This document shows, in pieces, positions 52,381 through 61,269 of a DNA stretch of 64,000 nucleotides (position 1 is its first letter; each line of letters opens with the position of its first letter). This stretch comes from Bacteroidaceae bacterium (GTDB taxonomy: Bacteria; Bacteroidota; Bacteroidia; Bacteroidales; Bacteroidaceae), in contig JAGCLA010000048.1 of the NCBI GenBank assembly GCA_017647225.1, forward strand, positions 1 to 64,000, read 5' to 3'. A program made the translations under genes and the position numbers. Under the pieces are notes generated by a model that was not told where the DNA came from, searched no databases, and worked only from the letters and a program-made list of their open reading frames with translations.

Positions 52381-54300
52381 ATGAAAAAATTACAATGCAT
52401 TCCATTTGCCTTTGTGGCATCATGCGTCGTTTCATTATTTTTGTTGGTGTCGTGTGTCGTTGATGACAGATACGACATGTCTAAAGAATTTGATACGACA
52501 ATTGGAGTCGGTAAGGGTTTGGCTTTTCCATTAGGCTCTACCGACAAAGTGTATCTCTCGGATTTGATAGATACAGATAGTATTGACCTTCTTGAAATGG
52601 ACCCGGTCGGCAACTATGTCCTATCCACCGGTGGAGATTTCAGCACTACAACTTTTCAGTTGGAGAATACTGATTTGCATTTTGATATAAGGGAAGATGA
52701 AAAGTATTTTAAGATTGAAATTAAGGATTTGTCAAAGTTGCAAGGTCTTCCTCTGAAGGAACAGAAAATCCCTTATGCAGTTCATGATACAGTTGAGTAT
52801 CAGTCTATTTTTGATTTGTACCATGAAGGGCTTCCAAAGGAGATTAAGCGCTTAAGAAAAATTGAATTCAAAGCACCGGTAGAATTGCAGGTTTCAGTTA
52901 AAATATCCAGCGAAGATCTTGTTGCAAAGGAGATGCTGAAGACTGCAGGCTTTTTGTATTTGCGAGGCAATGGATCTGAGTATTTCGAGGTGGAATTTCC
53001 GGAATTTGTGGTTTTGGAACAAGATAAAGATATTGAAGACCATAAGCTTAAACTTCAAGGAAAAGCCGTATATGATGAAAATGAACAGGGCTTGATTTAC
53101 AGCAAAACTGTAAAGGTTGAATGTATCGATTTCTCGGAGACTGCTGCTGGATATATTGAAATCAAAGATGGTGTAATAGATATAAAAGAGTTCATAAATG
53201 TTGTTGGTGAACTTGTTTCTGAAACTGTATATTATTCTGTTGCCGATTTGACACATTTGCAATCTGTGAAGTTTGTAAACCAATATACATTGGGTGATAT
53301 CCAGATTGATAGAGTTGAAGGTGTCTTTGAACCGGAGAGAACTGAAATTACGGAAAGTATAAATCTTGACTTTGGTGAAGATCTTGATTTCTTGAAGAAT
53401 GTTTATCTCGATTTGACCGATCCTCGTATATATTTGACATTGAATAACAATACACCTGTTCCTTATGATGCAGCTGGAGTTATTGCCGGATATGACAGCG
53501 ATAATAACGAGATAGCCGATAGTCGCATGGAACTGGATCTTAAAGCTGATGCTAATGCTCAAACTAAGGTTCTTCTTGACAGGTACGCGACTCCTGTAGA
53601 GGGCTGGACTAACTATCAGTTGGCGAATTTGAATGAACTGCTTAAGAATATACCCGATAGAATTGACTTTAATTTCAATGCCGGTGTATATACAGGTGAA
53701 AATTACGATTTGTATTCAACTGTCAAGTTCGGCGAAGATATGGTAATCAGTGGCGAATACAGAGTTGATGTCCCATTGGCATTTGACAGTCTGCGACTTG
53801 AATATACATACTCTATCGATGACGTCTTTGGAACAGCCAATGATGAACCGAATGGATATTCTGTAGAGAATGCTGGCGAAGAAACAGAAGAGGGTGAAGG
53901 TGATATTACTGAATATATCAAGGAAATTAGAGGACTCTCATTGTCTTTGAATGTACTCAATACATTGCCTCTCGGCTTTGTTCCTACAATCAAGATGTAT
54001 GACAAGGAGGGCAAGTTGCTGGATATTGACAATGTGGGAATTGAAGGTGGTATCGCTCGCGGAACAGGTGCTCAGAATGGAGTGGTAGGTAACCCTGTGA
54101 AATCTCCTCTTAAGTTCAAGATTGCTTCACTCGATGATAAACTTGAGCAGATTTACAGAATAGATATTAATCTGTTGGGTACTGGTAAGGGTGTATTGAA
54201 CTCTAACGAATATCTGCAGATAACCGATATCTCATTGAATGTTGAGGATTATATTGTCTTGGATCTTGATTTGGATCTCGACTTGGAACTTGACATATAA
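52381..54300 (+). CDS. Large lipoprotein, beta-rich, unknown function
   Basis: 639 residues with a lipobox (LLVSC25) after a hydrophobic segment. The mature part is acidic and beta-rich throughout, with paired strands such as VELQVSVKIS and LNVLNTLPLGFVPTIKMYDKEGKLLD. The C-terminus ends in an alternating Asp/Leu run (VLDLDLDLDLELDI). No catalytic motif. 30 bp before a barrel-like outer-membrane protein, so the two probably act together in the envelope. Confidence 0.75.
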   Translation: MKKLQCIPFAFVASCVVSLFLLVSCVVDDRYDMSKEFDTTIGVGKGLAFPLGSTDKVYLSDLIDTDSIDLLEMDPVGNYVLSTGGDFSTTTFQLENTDLHFDIREDEKYFKIEIKDLSKLQGLPLKEQKIPYAVHDTVEYQSIFDLYHEGLPKEIKRLRKIEFKAPVELQVSVKISSEDLVAKEMLKTAGFLYLRGNGSEYFEVEFPEFVVLEQDKDIEDHKLKLQGKAVYDENEQGLIYSKTVKVECIDFSETAAGYIEIKDGVIDIKEFINVVGELVSETVYYSVADLTHLQSVKFVNQYTLGDIQIDRVEGVFEPERTEITESINLDFGEDLDFLKNVYLDLTDPRIYLTLNNNTPVPYDAAGVIAGYDSDNNEIADSRMELDLKADANAQTKVLLDRYATPVEGWTNYQLANLNELLKNIPDRIDFNFNAGVYTGENYDLYSTVKFGEDMVISGEYRVDVPLAFDSLRLEYTYSIDDVFGTANDEPNGYSVENAGEETEEGEGDITEYIKEIRGLSLSLNVLNTLPLGFVPTIKMYDKEGKLLDIDNVGIEGGIARGTGAQNGVVGNPVKSPLKFKIASLDDKLEQIYRIDINLLGTGKGVLNSNEYLQITDISLNVEDYIVLDLDLDLDLELDI

Positions 54301-54329
54301 TCCATTTCCAACTATAAAAGTATATTATT

Positions 54330-55709
54330 ATGATTCGCAATTATATAAAAAAGTTTAGCGTAGTTCTTGTACTGCTCTGTATCTCATTTGCAGCACAGGC
54401 GCAAGTTTCCCGTACAGGTTACTTCCTTAAAGGATATTCATACCGTCATAGAATGAATCCGGCATTCATGGTTGACCGTGGATATTTCTCATTCCCAATG
54501 CTCGGTAATACCAATTTGGGTATTTCTACCAACTTGGGTATTTCTGATTTTATTTATCCGATGGGTGACAAACTGACAACATTCATGCACCCTGATATTA
54601 CTGCTGACGAGTTCCTTGGCTCGCTCAATGAGAATAATAACATCAACATGGATATGGACATGACTATCTTCTCATTGGGATTCTATGCTTTTGGTGGATA
54701 CAACACTCTTGATATAGGACTTCATTCACGCGTTGGTATGAACATACCGAAGGATCTCTTCCGTTTTATGAAGGTTATGGGTGGATACGATTATGAACTT
54801 ACCAACATGAACCTCTATACAAGAAATTATGCCGATATATCTCTTGCCCACTCTCATCAGGTAACAGATGATTTGACAATTGGTGTACGTCTGAAGTTCT
54901 TGGCCGGTCTTGCATATGCCGAAGCACTCATGGAGAAAATGGAACTCTCTGTTTATGGCGATCAGTGGAAGGTGAATGCAAAAGGAAACGCTGCGGTATC
55001 TATGATGGGTATGAGACCTATTTATGACGAGGAAGGCCTTGTAAGCGGATTTACAGAGTTGAATCCGGGAATGAGCGGTATGGGTGTCGGTGCAGACTTC
55101 GGTATCGTATATGATTTCAGTAATGTGTTGGCTAAAGGTTTGATTTTGTCTGCTTCTGTCAGCGATATCAATTATATAAAATGGAATAATGTTTCGCGTG
55201 CCGGCATATCTCCTGATGAACCATATATTTTCAAGGGTTTTGAGAATCTGCCTTTAACAGAAGCTGAGGATGCTATTGAAGACCAGCTTGGTGAAATAAC
55301 AGAGGATCTTACTGACCTGTTCGTTGTAAAGGATATGGGTACCGGTTCCTATAATGACGTATTCGGTGCGACTTTGAATGTGGGTCTTGAATATAAGATG
55401 CCTTTCTATGAGAGATTGAGTATAGGTGCTCTTTACACACAGCGCTTCGACAAGGTTTATTCATACTCTGCGGGTTCGTTTATGCTGAACCTCTCTCCTG
55501 TAAATTTCTTCGACTTGGCTGCAAGTGCAACAGTGTCAACAATGGGATTCGATTGGGGTGCGATGTTCAATATACATTGTCCTGGATTCAATCTTTTTGC
55601 AGCGACAGATTTCTATGCCGGCAAGGTGAGCAAGGAGGGTATTCCTCTTGAGAATATCAGCGCGAACATAATGTTCGGTATAAACTTCCCATTTGGTAAA
55701 AGACGATAA
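54330..55709 (+). CDS. DUF5723-like outer-membrane beta-barrel protein
   Basis: 459 residues with signal peptide (MIRNYIKKFSVVLVLLCISFAAQAQ). Alternating aromatic/hydrophobic strands, RMNPAFMVDRGYFSFPMLGNTN near the start, and a final FGINFPFGKRR typical of a barrel end. It resembles the PorV/FadL-like DUF5723 group. Operon partner of the lipoprotein upstream. Function unknown. Confidence 0.75.
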   Translation: MIRNYIKKFSVVLVLLCISFAAQAQVSRTGYFLKGYSYRHRMNPAFMVDRGYFSFPMLGNTNLGISTNLGISDFIYPMGDKLTTFMHPDITADEFLGSLNENNNINMDMDMTIFSLGFYAFGGYNTLDIGLHSRVGMNIPKDLFRFMKVMGGYDYELTNMNLYTRNYADISLAHSHQVTDDLTIGVRLKFLAGLAYAEALMEKMELSVYGDQWKVNAKGNAAVSMMGMRPIYDEEGLVSGFTELNPGMSGMGVGADFGIVYDFSNVLAKGLILSASVSDINYIKWNNVSRAGISPDEPYIFKGFENLPLTEAEDAIEDQLGEITEDLTDLFVVKDMGTGSYNDVFGATLNVGLEYKMPFYERLSIGALYTQRFDKVYSYSAGSFMLNLSPVNFFDLAASATVSTMGFDWGAMFNIHCPGFNLFAATDFYAGKVSKEGIPLENISANIMFGINFPFGKRR

Positions 55710-55722
55710 ATAGTTATACGAT

Positions 55723-55753
55723 ACACAAAAAGCCTCGTCGAGGCTTTTTGTGT
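55723..55753. terminator. Bidirectional terminator
   Basis: Perfect 14-bp stem ACACAAAAAGCCTC / GAGGCTTTTTGTGT with a GTC loop; serves the barrel gene and tadA. Confidence 0.92.
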
Positions 55754-55754
55754 G

Positions 55755-56186
55755 TTATCTTTTGTTGTTGAAGAATCTTTTCATCAATTCTGCAGCATCT
55801 TCAGCGCAGACTCCTTGAATGACCTCAGTCTTGGGGTGCAGGACATCGGGGGAATACCTCCTGTAACCGCGCTTTTCGTCAGTTGCTCCATATACCAATC
55901 TGCCTAACTGTGACCATGCTATGGCTCCTGCACACATGGGGCATGGCTCGACAGTGACATAAAGGGTACATTCGTTCAGGTATTTACCACCGATAGTTGT
56001 CGCGGCTGCCGTTATGGCCTGCATCTCAGCGTGTGCAGTGACATCGTTGAGCATCTCAGTGAGGTTGTGTGCCCGTGCGATAATGCGTCCTTTGCAAACA
56101 ACAATGGCTCCAATAGGTATTTCGTCTTCGTCGTATGCTTTCTGCGCTTCTATAAGCGCCTGTTTCATGTATTCGATGTCTGTCAT
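55755..56186 (-). CDS. tadA: tRNA-specific adenosine deaminase
   Basis: 143 residues from MTDIEYMKQAL; the longer frame runs into the upstream gene. HAEMQAI and PCPMCAGAI supply the zinc ligands and catalytic Glu. Converts A34 of tRNA-Arg to inosine. Follows a small basic protein gene by two bases. Confidence 0.93.
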   Translation of the reverse strand: MTDIEYMKQALIEAQKAYDEDEIPIGAIVVCKGRIIARAHNLTEMLNDVTAHAEMQAITAAATTIGGKYLNECTLYVTVEPCPMCAGAIAWSQLGRLVYGATDEKRGYRRYSPDVLHPKTEVIQGVCAEDAAELMKRFFNNKR

Positions 56187-56188
56187 GG

Positions 56189-56428
56189 TCAACGGCGCAT
56201 GTCGTGTTCGCCAAAGAGTGTGGGGTAGTCTTCGTCGAGGTTCTTGTAAATGAACGATAACAATGTCTCGCGCATCCAATTACTCTTGTTCGTGATGCGG
56301 TACTTTTTCAAGTAATCGTCAATGATTTTCATCTCCTCATCGCTAACAAGGCATACGACGCGTGAATGACGAACAGGCTGTGTTCGTGTAGTTGTTGCCT
56401 TGGGCTTCTTGGTCTTTTTTACGCTCAT
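56189..56428 (-). CDS. Small basic ribbon-helix-helix-like protein
   Basis: 79 residues from the ATG at 56428. A Lys/Thr-rich tail (MSVKKTKKPKATTTRTQ) precedes VVCLVSDEEMKIIDDYLKKY and NKSNWMRETLLSFIYKNL, a strand-helix-helix layout like Arc/MetJ-type DNA-binding proteins in mobile elements. Whether it regulates tadA or anything else is unknown. Confidence 0.65.
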   Translation of the reverse strand: MSVKKTKKPKATTTRTQPVRHSRVVCLVSDEEMKIIDDYLKKYRITNKSNWMRETLLSFIYKNLDEDYPTLFGEHDMRR

Positions 56429-56559
56429 GGGAGTTCGTGTTGTGTTGCTTTGCGCTGTTTTACTGCGCAAAAATAACTCTTCTCTAAAGGAATTGCAAGT
56501 TTTCGTTTGCTTTTCCTTGTCCTAAGTGCTATCTTCGCCAATACATTGTAATAAATTCT

Positions 56560-56922
56560 ATGGCAGAACATAACCTACTTGGCAACAAAGGAGAAATGCT
56601 TGCATCGCGTTATCTTATGGATAAAGGATTTGCTGTGCTGCGCTATAACTGGAAGTCGGGGCACAAGGAGATTGACCTTATTGCATGTGAACGCGATACG
56701 TTGGTCTTTGTTGAGGTAAAAAGCCGTAGTGACGAAGAGTTCGGCAATGCATATGATGCTGTCACACCACAAAAGATACGTAATCTGATTTCTGCAGCCG
56801 AGGCTTATGTGATGAAGTATAAAATAGATACTCCCTATCGTTTTGATATTGTTACGGTTGTCGGGAAATGCGAACCGTACAGGATTGAACATATAAGGGA
56901 CGCTTTTCATGCAACATGGTAG
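56560..56922 (+). CDS. YraN/UPF0102 family endonuclease-like protein
   Basis: 120 residues. GNKGEMLASRYLMDKGF, EIDLIACERDTLVFVEVKSR is the PD-(D/E)XK-like core of UPF0102. Role unproven. Ends in TAG; the MmcQ-type gene follows immediately. Confidence 0.92.
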   Translation: MAEHNLLGNKGEMLASRYLMDKGFAVLRYNWKSGHKEIDLIACERDTLVFVEVKSRSDEEFGNAYDAVTPQKIRNLISAAEAYVMKYKIDTPYRFDIVTVVGKCEPYRIEHIRDAFHATW

Positions 56923-56923
56923 T

Positions 56924-57271
56924 ATGAATATAGAAGACGCACGCTTGTATTGCCTCTCGAAAAGGAATGCTACAGAGGATTTTCCTTTTGATGAAACAAC
57001 TCTTGCTTTCAGGGTCGAGAATAGAATTTTTGCTATTGTCGATTTGGATAATGTAAGCTGGTTCTGTGTCAAATGTGATGCAGACTACGCTATTGAACTG
57101 CGTGACAGGTATTCTCATATTGTTCCTGCGTGGCATATGAATAAGAAGTATTGGAATCAACTTGACATTGCGGCTCTTGATGATGAACTTTTCAGTTCGC
57201 TTGTTGACCATTCCTATAACGAGGTGTTGAAGAAATTGCCAAAGAAAATCCGTGTTAAGTATGGCCTTTGA
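56924..57271 (+). CDS. MmcQ/YjbR family protein
   Basis: 115 residues from the ATG at 56924; a start at 56909 would overlap yraN. N-terminal CLSKRNATEDFPFDE and VPAWHMNKKYWNQLDI are family landmarks of this CyaY-like fold. Function unknown. Its stop overlaps the birA start. Confidence 0.85.
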   Translation: MNIEDARLYCLSKRNATEDFPFDETTLAFRVENRIFAIVDLDNVSWFCVKCDADYAIELRDRYSHIVPAWHMNKKYWNQLDIAALDDELFSSLVDHSYNEVLKKLPKKIRVKYGL

Positions 57272-58019
57272 TAAAGAAAATATAATTCGTCTTGCAACAG
57301 TCGATTCGACAAACCGATATTTGCGTGATGAGGCTTCCCTGCTATGGAACAAGTGCGGGCATCGGGGTATGGTCGTTGTTACAGCCGGATATCAGACGGC
57401 CGGTCGTGGGCAGAGGGGGAATACATGGAACTCCAATGTCGGCGAGAACCTGCTCTTTTCCATTCTTGTGCGTCCCGGTAAGGTATTGAAGGTAGCAGAA
57501 CAGTTCATCCTCTCACAAGCCGTTTCTCTGGCTCTGCATGCGGCCATGAGAGCCTATGGCATTGAAACAAAACTGAAATGGCCTAACGATATTTATGTCG
57601 GCGAGAGAAAGCTCGCAGGAATTCTTGTTGAACTTGATTGCTGTGGCGAATTTGTGGAGCAGGCTGTGATTGGTATCGGTGTGAATGTAAATCAGGAACT
57701 CTTTCCTATAATGGATAGAATTCCTGTTTCAATGAAAATGTTGCAAGGTCGTGATTTTGTCATTGACGATGTGCTTGCAACTGTACTCGAAAAATTTGAG
57801 TACTATTATGAAAAGTTGTGTAAAGGTGATAGGGATTCTATCGCGGCAGAATATACTAATCTGCTACTTGGACTGAATGAGGTACGCTCTTTTGTCGATT
57901 CGACAGGCTGTTTCACTGCGATACTGAAAGGGGTGGAGCCTGACGGTTGTCTGCTCCTGCAACGTAACGACGGCAGTCTGTCGCGCTATTTCTTCAAAGA
58001 GGTGGAATTAATTCTCTGA
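57261..58019 (+). CDS. birA: Biotin-[acetyl-CoA-carboxylase] ligase
   Basis: 252 residues from the ATG at 57261. Biotinyl-AMP loop GRGQRGNTWNS, KWPNDIYVGERKLAGILVE, and IGIGVNVNQ are the core motifs. No N-terminal helix-turn-helix, so a pure ligase without repressor function. Overlaps the upstream gene by 11 bp and the convergent downstream gene by 12 bp. Confidence 0.94.
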   Translation: MAFDKENIIRLATVDSTNRYLRDEASLLWNKCGHRGMVVVTAGYQTAGRGQRGNTWNSNVGENLLFSILVRPGKVLKVAEQFILSQAVSLALHAAMRAYGIETKLKWPNDIYVGERKLAGILVELDCCGEFVEQAVIGIGVNVNQELFPIMDRIPVSMKMLQGRDFVIDDVLATVLEKFEYYYEKLCKGDRDSIAAEYTNLLLGLNEVRSFVDSTGCFTAILKGVEPDGCLLLQRNDGSLSRYFFKEVELIL

Positions 58020-58241
58020 TTCCTTATTTTTCCTGATACCTTCTTCGCGCTCTTTTCTCAGTTTGTTACGACGGCGCAAAAGAAACCAAAGAAATGCAAG
58101 GATTACTACTGAAACTCCAACGGTAGCCCATTTCTCAAGGTTTGTCATCTCTGTGTTCTTTGGGAATAGGTATATATACATTATCGCTGTATATATGGCT
58201 AAAACTGCTATGGTTATGTTGGGGTTTTTAATAAATCTCAT
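58008..58241 (-). CDS. Small two-helix membrane protein
   Basis: 77 residues with two membrane helices (ITIAVLAIYTAIMYIYLF and WATVGVSVVILAFLWFLL) and a basic C-terminal tail (RRRNKLRKEREEGIRKNKESEN). Overlaps the end of birA in convergent direction by 12 bp. Family not recognised. Confidence 0.65.
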   Translation of the reverse strand: MRFIKNPNITIAVLAIYTAIMYIYLFPKNTEMTNLEKWATVGVSVVILAFLWFLLRRRNKLRKEREEGIRKNKESEN

Positions 58242-58390
58242 ACCTTTTGTTTTTGCATAATTCGTTGTACAAAGTTAATCATTTTCCCTGTAGTTATGAA
58301 TTTGCTTAACCTTTTGTTCCAATTTATAGTATAATTTAAGATTTTGTCATATTTTTACAGAAGAATAATGATAATCCAAACATTTACAAT

Positions 58391-59101
58391 ATGGCAAAAT
58401 TCAAACGTATTCTATTAAAGCTCAGTGGTGAGAGCCTTATGGGCGAACAAGGCTATGGTATCGATGTTAAGCGTCTTAACGAATATGCGGCTCAAATAAA
58501 GGAGGTCGCGGAGATGGGCGTACAGATTGGTATCGTCATTGGTGGCGGTAATATCTTCCGTGGACTTACAGGTGCAGGAAAAGGTTTTGATCGTGTTAAA
58601 GGCGACCAGATGGGTATGATGGCGACTGTTATAAACAGTCTGGCACTCAGCTCAGCGCTTGGTGCTGCCGGTGTTCCCAATAAGGTGCTTACAGCAATCC
58701 GCATGGAGCCTGTTGGTGAGTTTTATACAAAATGGAAGGCTATCGATGCTATGGAAAATGGTCAGGTTGTCATTATGGCAGCAGGAACAGGAAGCCCTTA
58801 TTTTACAACAGATACAGGCTCTTCACTCCGTGGTATCGAAATTGAAGCGGACGTGATGCTCAAGGGTACTCGTGTCGATGGCATTTATACAGCCGACCCG
58901 GAGAAAGATCCTACTGCAACCAAATTCCACGATATCTCATACGATGAGGTAATCAGTCGCGGACTCAAGGTTATGGATATTACGGCTACAGCCATGTGTC
59001 GCGAAAACAACTTGCCTATTTACGTCTTCAATATGGATATCGTAGGTAATCTTAAGAAGGTTATGGACGGCGAGGAGATTGGAACATTCGTTCATCCATG
59101 A
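58391..59101 (+). CDS. pyrH: UMP kinase
   Basis: 236 residues. KRILLKLSGESLMGEQGYGI, GGGNIFRGLTGAGKG and VVIMAAGTGSPYFTTDT are PyrH motifs of the amino acid kinase fold. Phosphorylates UMP to UDP. Single gene followed by a terminator. Confidence 0.97.
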   Translation: MAKFKRILLKLSGESLMGEQGYGIDVKRLNEYAAQIKEVAEMGVQIGIVIGGGNIFRGLTGAGKGFDRVKGDQMGMMATVINSLALSSALGAAGVPNKVLTAIRMEPVGEFYTKWKAIDAMENGQVVIMAAGTGSPYFTTDTGSSLRGIEIEADVMLKGTRVDGIYTADPEKDPTATKFHDISYDEVISRGLKVMDITATAMCRENNLPIYVFNMDIVGNLKKVMDGEEIGTFVHP

Positions 59102-59120
59102 TGCTCTTATAATGTACAAT

Positions 59121-59160
59121 CAATAAATAAGCCCACTCAAACGAGCGGGCTTATTTATTG
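59121..59160. terminator. Bidirectional terminator
   Basis: CAATAAATAAGCCCACTC pairs with GAGCGGGCTTATTTATTG (one mismatch) around AAAC; separates pyrH from the convergent VTC operon. Confidence 0.88.
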
Positions 59161-59167
59161 GTTGTAT

Positions 59168-60802
59168 TTATTCAATCTCTTTTATTATCAGCCAACCTCC
59201 GGTTTGGGAGATTTCGTTGGCATAAATAGCTATATCCTCTTTGCTTATTGCATGCAATGTTCCATCAAATAATGAAATCTTTGTCGCTTCGACAGCATTG
59301 TCATATGCGCAAAGTTTTACATTGCCGTTTGTTATAATAAGGTTTTTAGTATCAATAGCCACACTGTTATAATTGTTGTCGTAATTTTGAGCTGTTGTCA
59401 ATATTGTTATATCTCCACCAGTAGCTTCAATATAGTCGCAATTTATACCTTTTGCTCCTTCTCCCGAACAATCCATGGCGATAGTTCCGCCGGAGATGGT
59501 TAATTCTCCTTCGCATTTTATACCTCCGGCAGTTGTTTCGTTGTTAAGTATAGTGCCTTCGGCAAAGCCTGTGAATTTGCCCTTGCCTATTGCGATATTG
59601 CCGTCACAATTCAGTAATTTTGAGCCGTTACCTATTACTGTTCCATGTATTATACCACCGTTTAACTTGAAATTTCCAGTGGTCTTTATTCCTGAACTCT
59701 TTTCGCCGGTTGTAGTGAACTTGATATAGCCGCCGTTTATTGTTGCGTTTGGTGTTACCTGCGGGTCCGGGTTAGCCTCTTCGTATTCCACCTTTATGGC
59801 TTCTCCACCTGTTGTCAGTTCCAAAATTCCGGCATCAATGACAACCTCTCCTTCGCTGCAATCGATACCGTCATTGTTGGATTTGACAGTGATTCGCGGG
59901 CTTGCAGCTTTGGTGCGGCTTACAATGAATTTATCCTTTGTGCGAAAGCCGTCTTTGGCAGCTGAAAGAATGTTTATGTTTCCGCTGCGTATTCTAATAT
60001 AGTCGTCACTGCATATTCCATGGCCGCCAAGGCTTGTGACGTTGAGAGTGCCGGCTCCGTCAAATATGAGCTGTCCTTCGCTGAAAAGTGTTCCTTTCTG
60101 GTCTTCCTCTTCACCGTCTGTACCCACTACAGGAGCGTTGTATGTCTCGCCGTCGCAAAGGACGTTTGTTGTGTTGTCATCAATTGTGAAATATACTGTT
60201 TTGCTTGTCTGGATATTTATCGCAGGGCCATTGGGGTTTGTCAGTTCAAGCCCGGTGAGTACAAGCTGGAACTTTTTCTCGCTATATATTTTCAAAGAAC
60301 CGTTGCTGCACTTTCCCGAAACTATATATACGACTTTGCTTGATGTTGATTCAATTGTCAAATGTGTCGTCTCCTTTTTTACACCATTGACAGAAACACC
60401 GTTTTCACTGAACACAATTTCCGTTTCTGTTCCAGCATCCCAATTCTCGACGTAGTCGCCGTAATTGTCGTCTGACTCATCTGTTGGAATCACTTCCGTT
60501 TTCTCGGTGAAGTTGCTTTGGTCGTTGTTGTCAAAAACAACTGTCGGAGCAAGGCTGTATGTGAGTCTTTTGCTCTTGTCGGTCTGTGGTGATATGCTCT
60601 CGACCTTATCTGTATAAAAACAATGTTGTGCTCCGTCGCTCGTAGTCAATATGACAATTTTGTCCGATTCGTTGAATGTAATCTCTTTGGTGTTTTCCGT
60701 GTTGAGCGGGAGATATGTACCGTTATTGTTGTTTACATTCAAAACCTGTGCCTGCAAACCTATTGTGGAAAGCAAAGCTGTAGCTAAAATAATCCTTTTC
60801 AT
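59168..60802 (-). CDS. Secreted carbohydrate-binding-like beta-helix protein (Cthe_2159 type)
   Basis: 544 residues with signal peptide MKRIILATALLSTIGLQA. From about 150 to 520 short repeats of the form GxLxxxxxGxxI...GIDCSEGEVVIDAGxLELTT predict a right-handed beta-helix, as in the Cthe_2159 family that binds polysaccharide and calcium. There is no sorting tail. Last of a five-gene operon; its start overlaps the stop of the previous gene by four bases. Confidence 0.8.
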   Translation of the reverse strand: MKRIILATALLSTIGLQAQVLNVNNNNGTYLPLNTENTKEITFNESDKIVILTTSDGAQHCFYTDKVESISPQTDKSKRLTYSLAPTVVFDNNDQSNFTEKTEVIPTDESDDNYGDYVENWDAGTETEIVFSENGVSVNGVKKETTHLTIESTSSKVVYIVSGKCSNGSLKIYSEKKFQLVLTGLELTNPNGPAINIQTSKTVYFTIDDNTTNVLCDGETYNAPVVGTDGEEEDQKGTLFSEGQLIFDGAGTLNVTSLGGHGICSDDYIRIRSGNINILSAAKDGFRTKDKFIVSRTKAASPRITVKSNNDGIDCSEGEVVIDAGILELTTGGEAIKVEYEEANPDPQVTPNATINGGYIKFTTTGEKSSGIKTTGNFKLNGGIIHGTVIGNGSKLLNCDGNIAIGKGKFTGFAEGTILNNETTAGGIKCEGELTISGGTIAMDCSGEGAKGINCDYIEATGGDITILTTAQNYDNNYNSVAIDTKNLIITNGNVKLCAYDNAVEATKISLFDGTLHAISKEDIAIYANEISQTGGWLIIKEIE

Positions 60803-61257
60803 CTTTTTACAAATTTAGCGGTACGGTCATTTGCTTTTATTATATAGATGCCTTTAGGCAACTGTGCGATGCTTATGGTTGCGTTATCGGCATTCTGTCG
60901 CACACATATTATTTGTGAGCCTATAACGTCGTAAATTCTTATAATCTCACCGGCATTGCAGTTTACGGCAATCTCATCACTCGAAATGTAGTTGAAGAGG
61001 GCGGTAGTGCTGTACTCCAAATTGTCGATATTGGTGTAGTTGCTGAATGTTATACGGTCTATTTCACCCATTGTGGCCTGTGAGGTTGTGCCATTTAGCT
61101 GCTTGATGTTTACGGTTGTACCGTTGAATGTTATCTTGTCGAGATTGCTGAATTCAATGGATTCTGTATTTCCACCCTTCTCAACAAGCATCTGTTGTGC
61201 CATTGACGGTGTCATGGCAATGAACAGAAACAGTAATAATGTGTATATTTTTTTCAT
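60799..61257 (-). CDS. Small secreted protein with sorting-tail domain
   Basis: 152 residues. Signal peptide MKKIYTLLLFLFIAMTPSMAQ; two short repeats (ESIEFSNLDKITFNGTTVN, GEIDRITFSNY); then a type IX-like tail (IRIYDVIGSQIICVR...LPKGIYIIKANDRTAKFVKR) that occupies most of the chain. In effect it is a sorting domain with little cargo. Fourth gene of the VTC operon; ATGA overlap with the beta-helix gene. Confidence 0.8.
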   Translation of the reverse strand: MKKIYTLLLFLFIAMTPSMAQQMLVEKGGNTESIEFSNLDKITFNGTTVNIKQLNGTTSQATMGEIDRITFSNYTNIDNLEYSTTALFNYISSDEIAVNCNAGEIIRIYDVIGSQIICVRQNADNATISIAQLPKGIYIIKANDRTAKFVKR

Positions 61258-61269
61258 GCGTTATAACTG

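Noticed and set aside
56189-56428. Mobile-element remnant around the ribbon-helix-helix protein
   Set aside because: No integrase, transposase, terminal repeats or target duplication nearby; flanking genes are ordinary.
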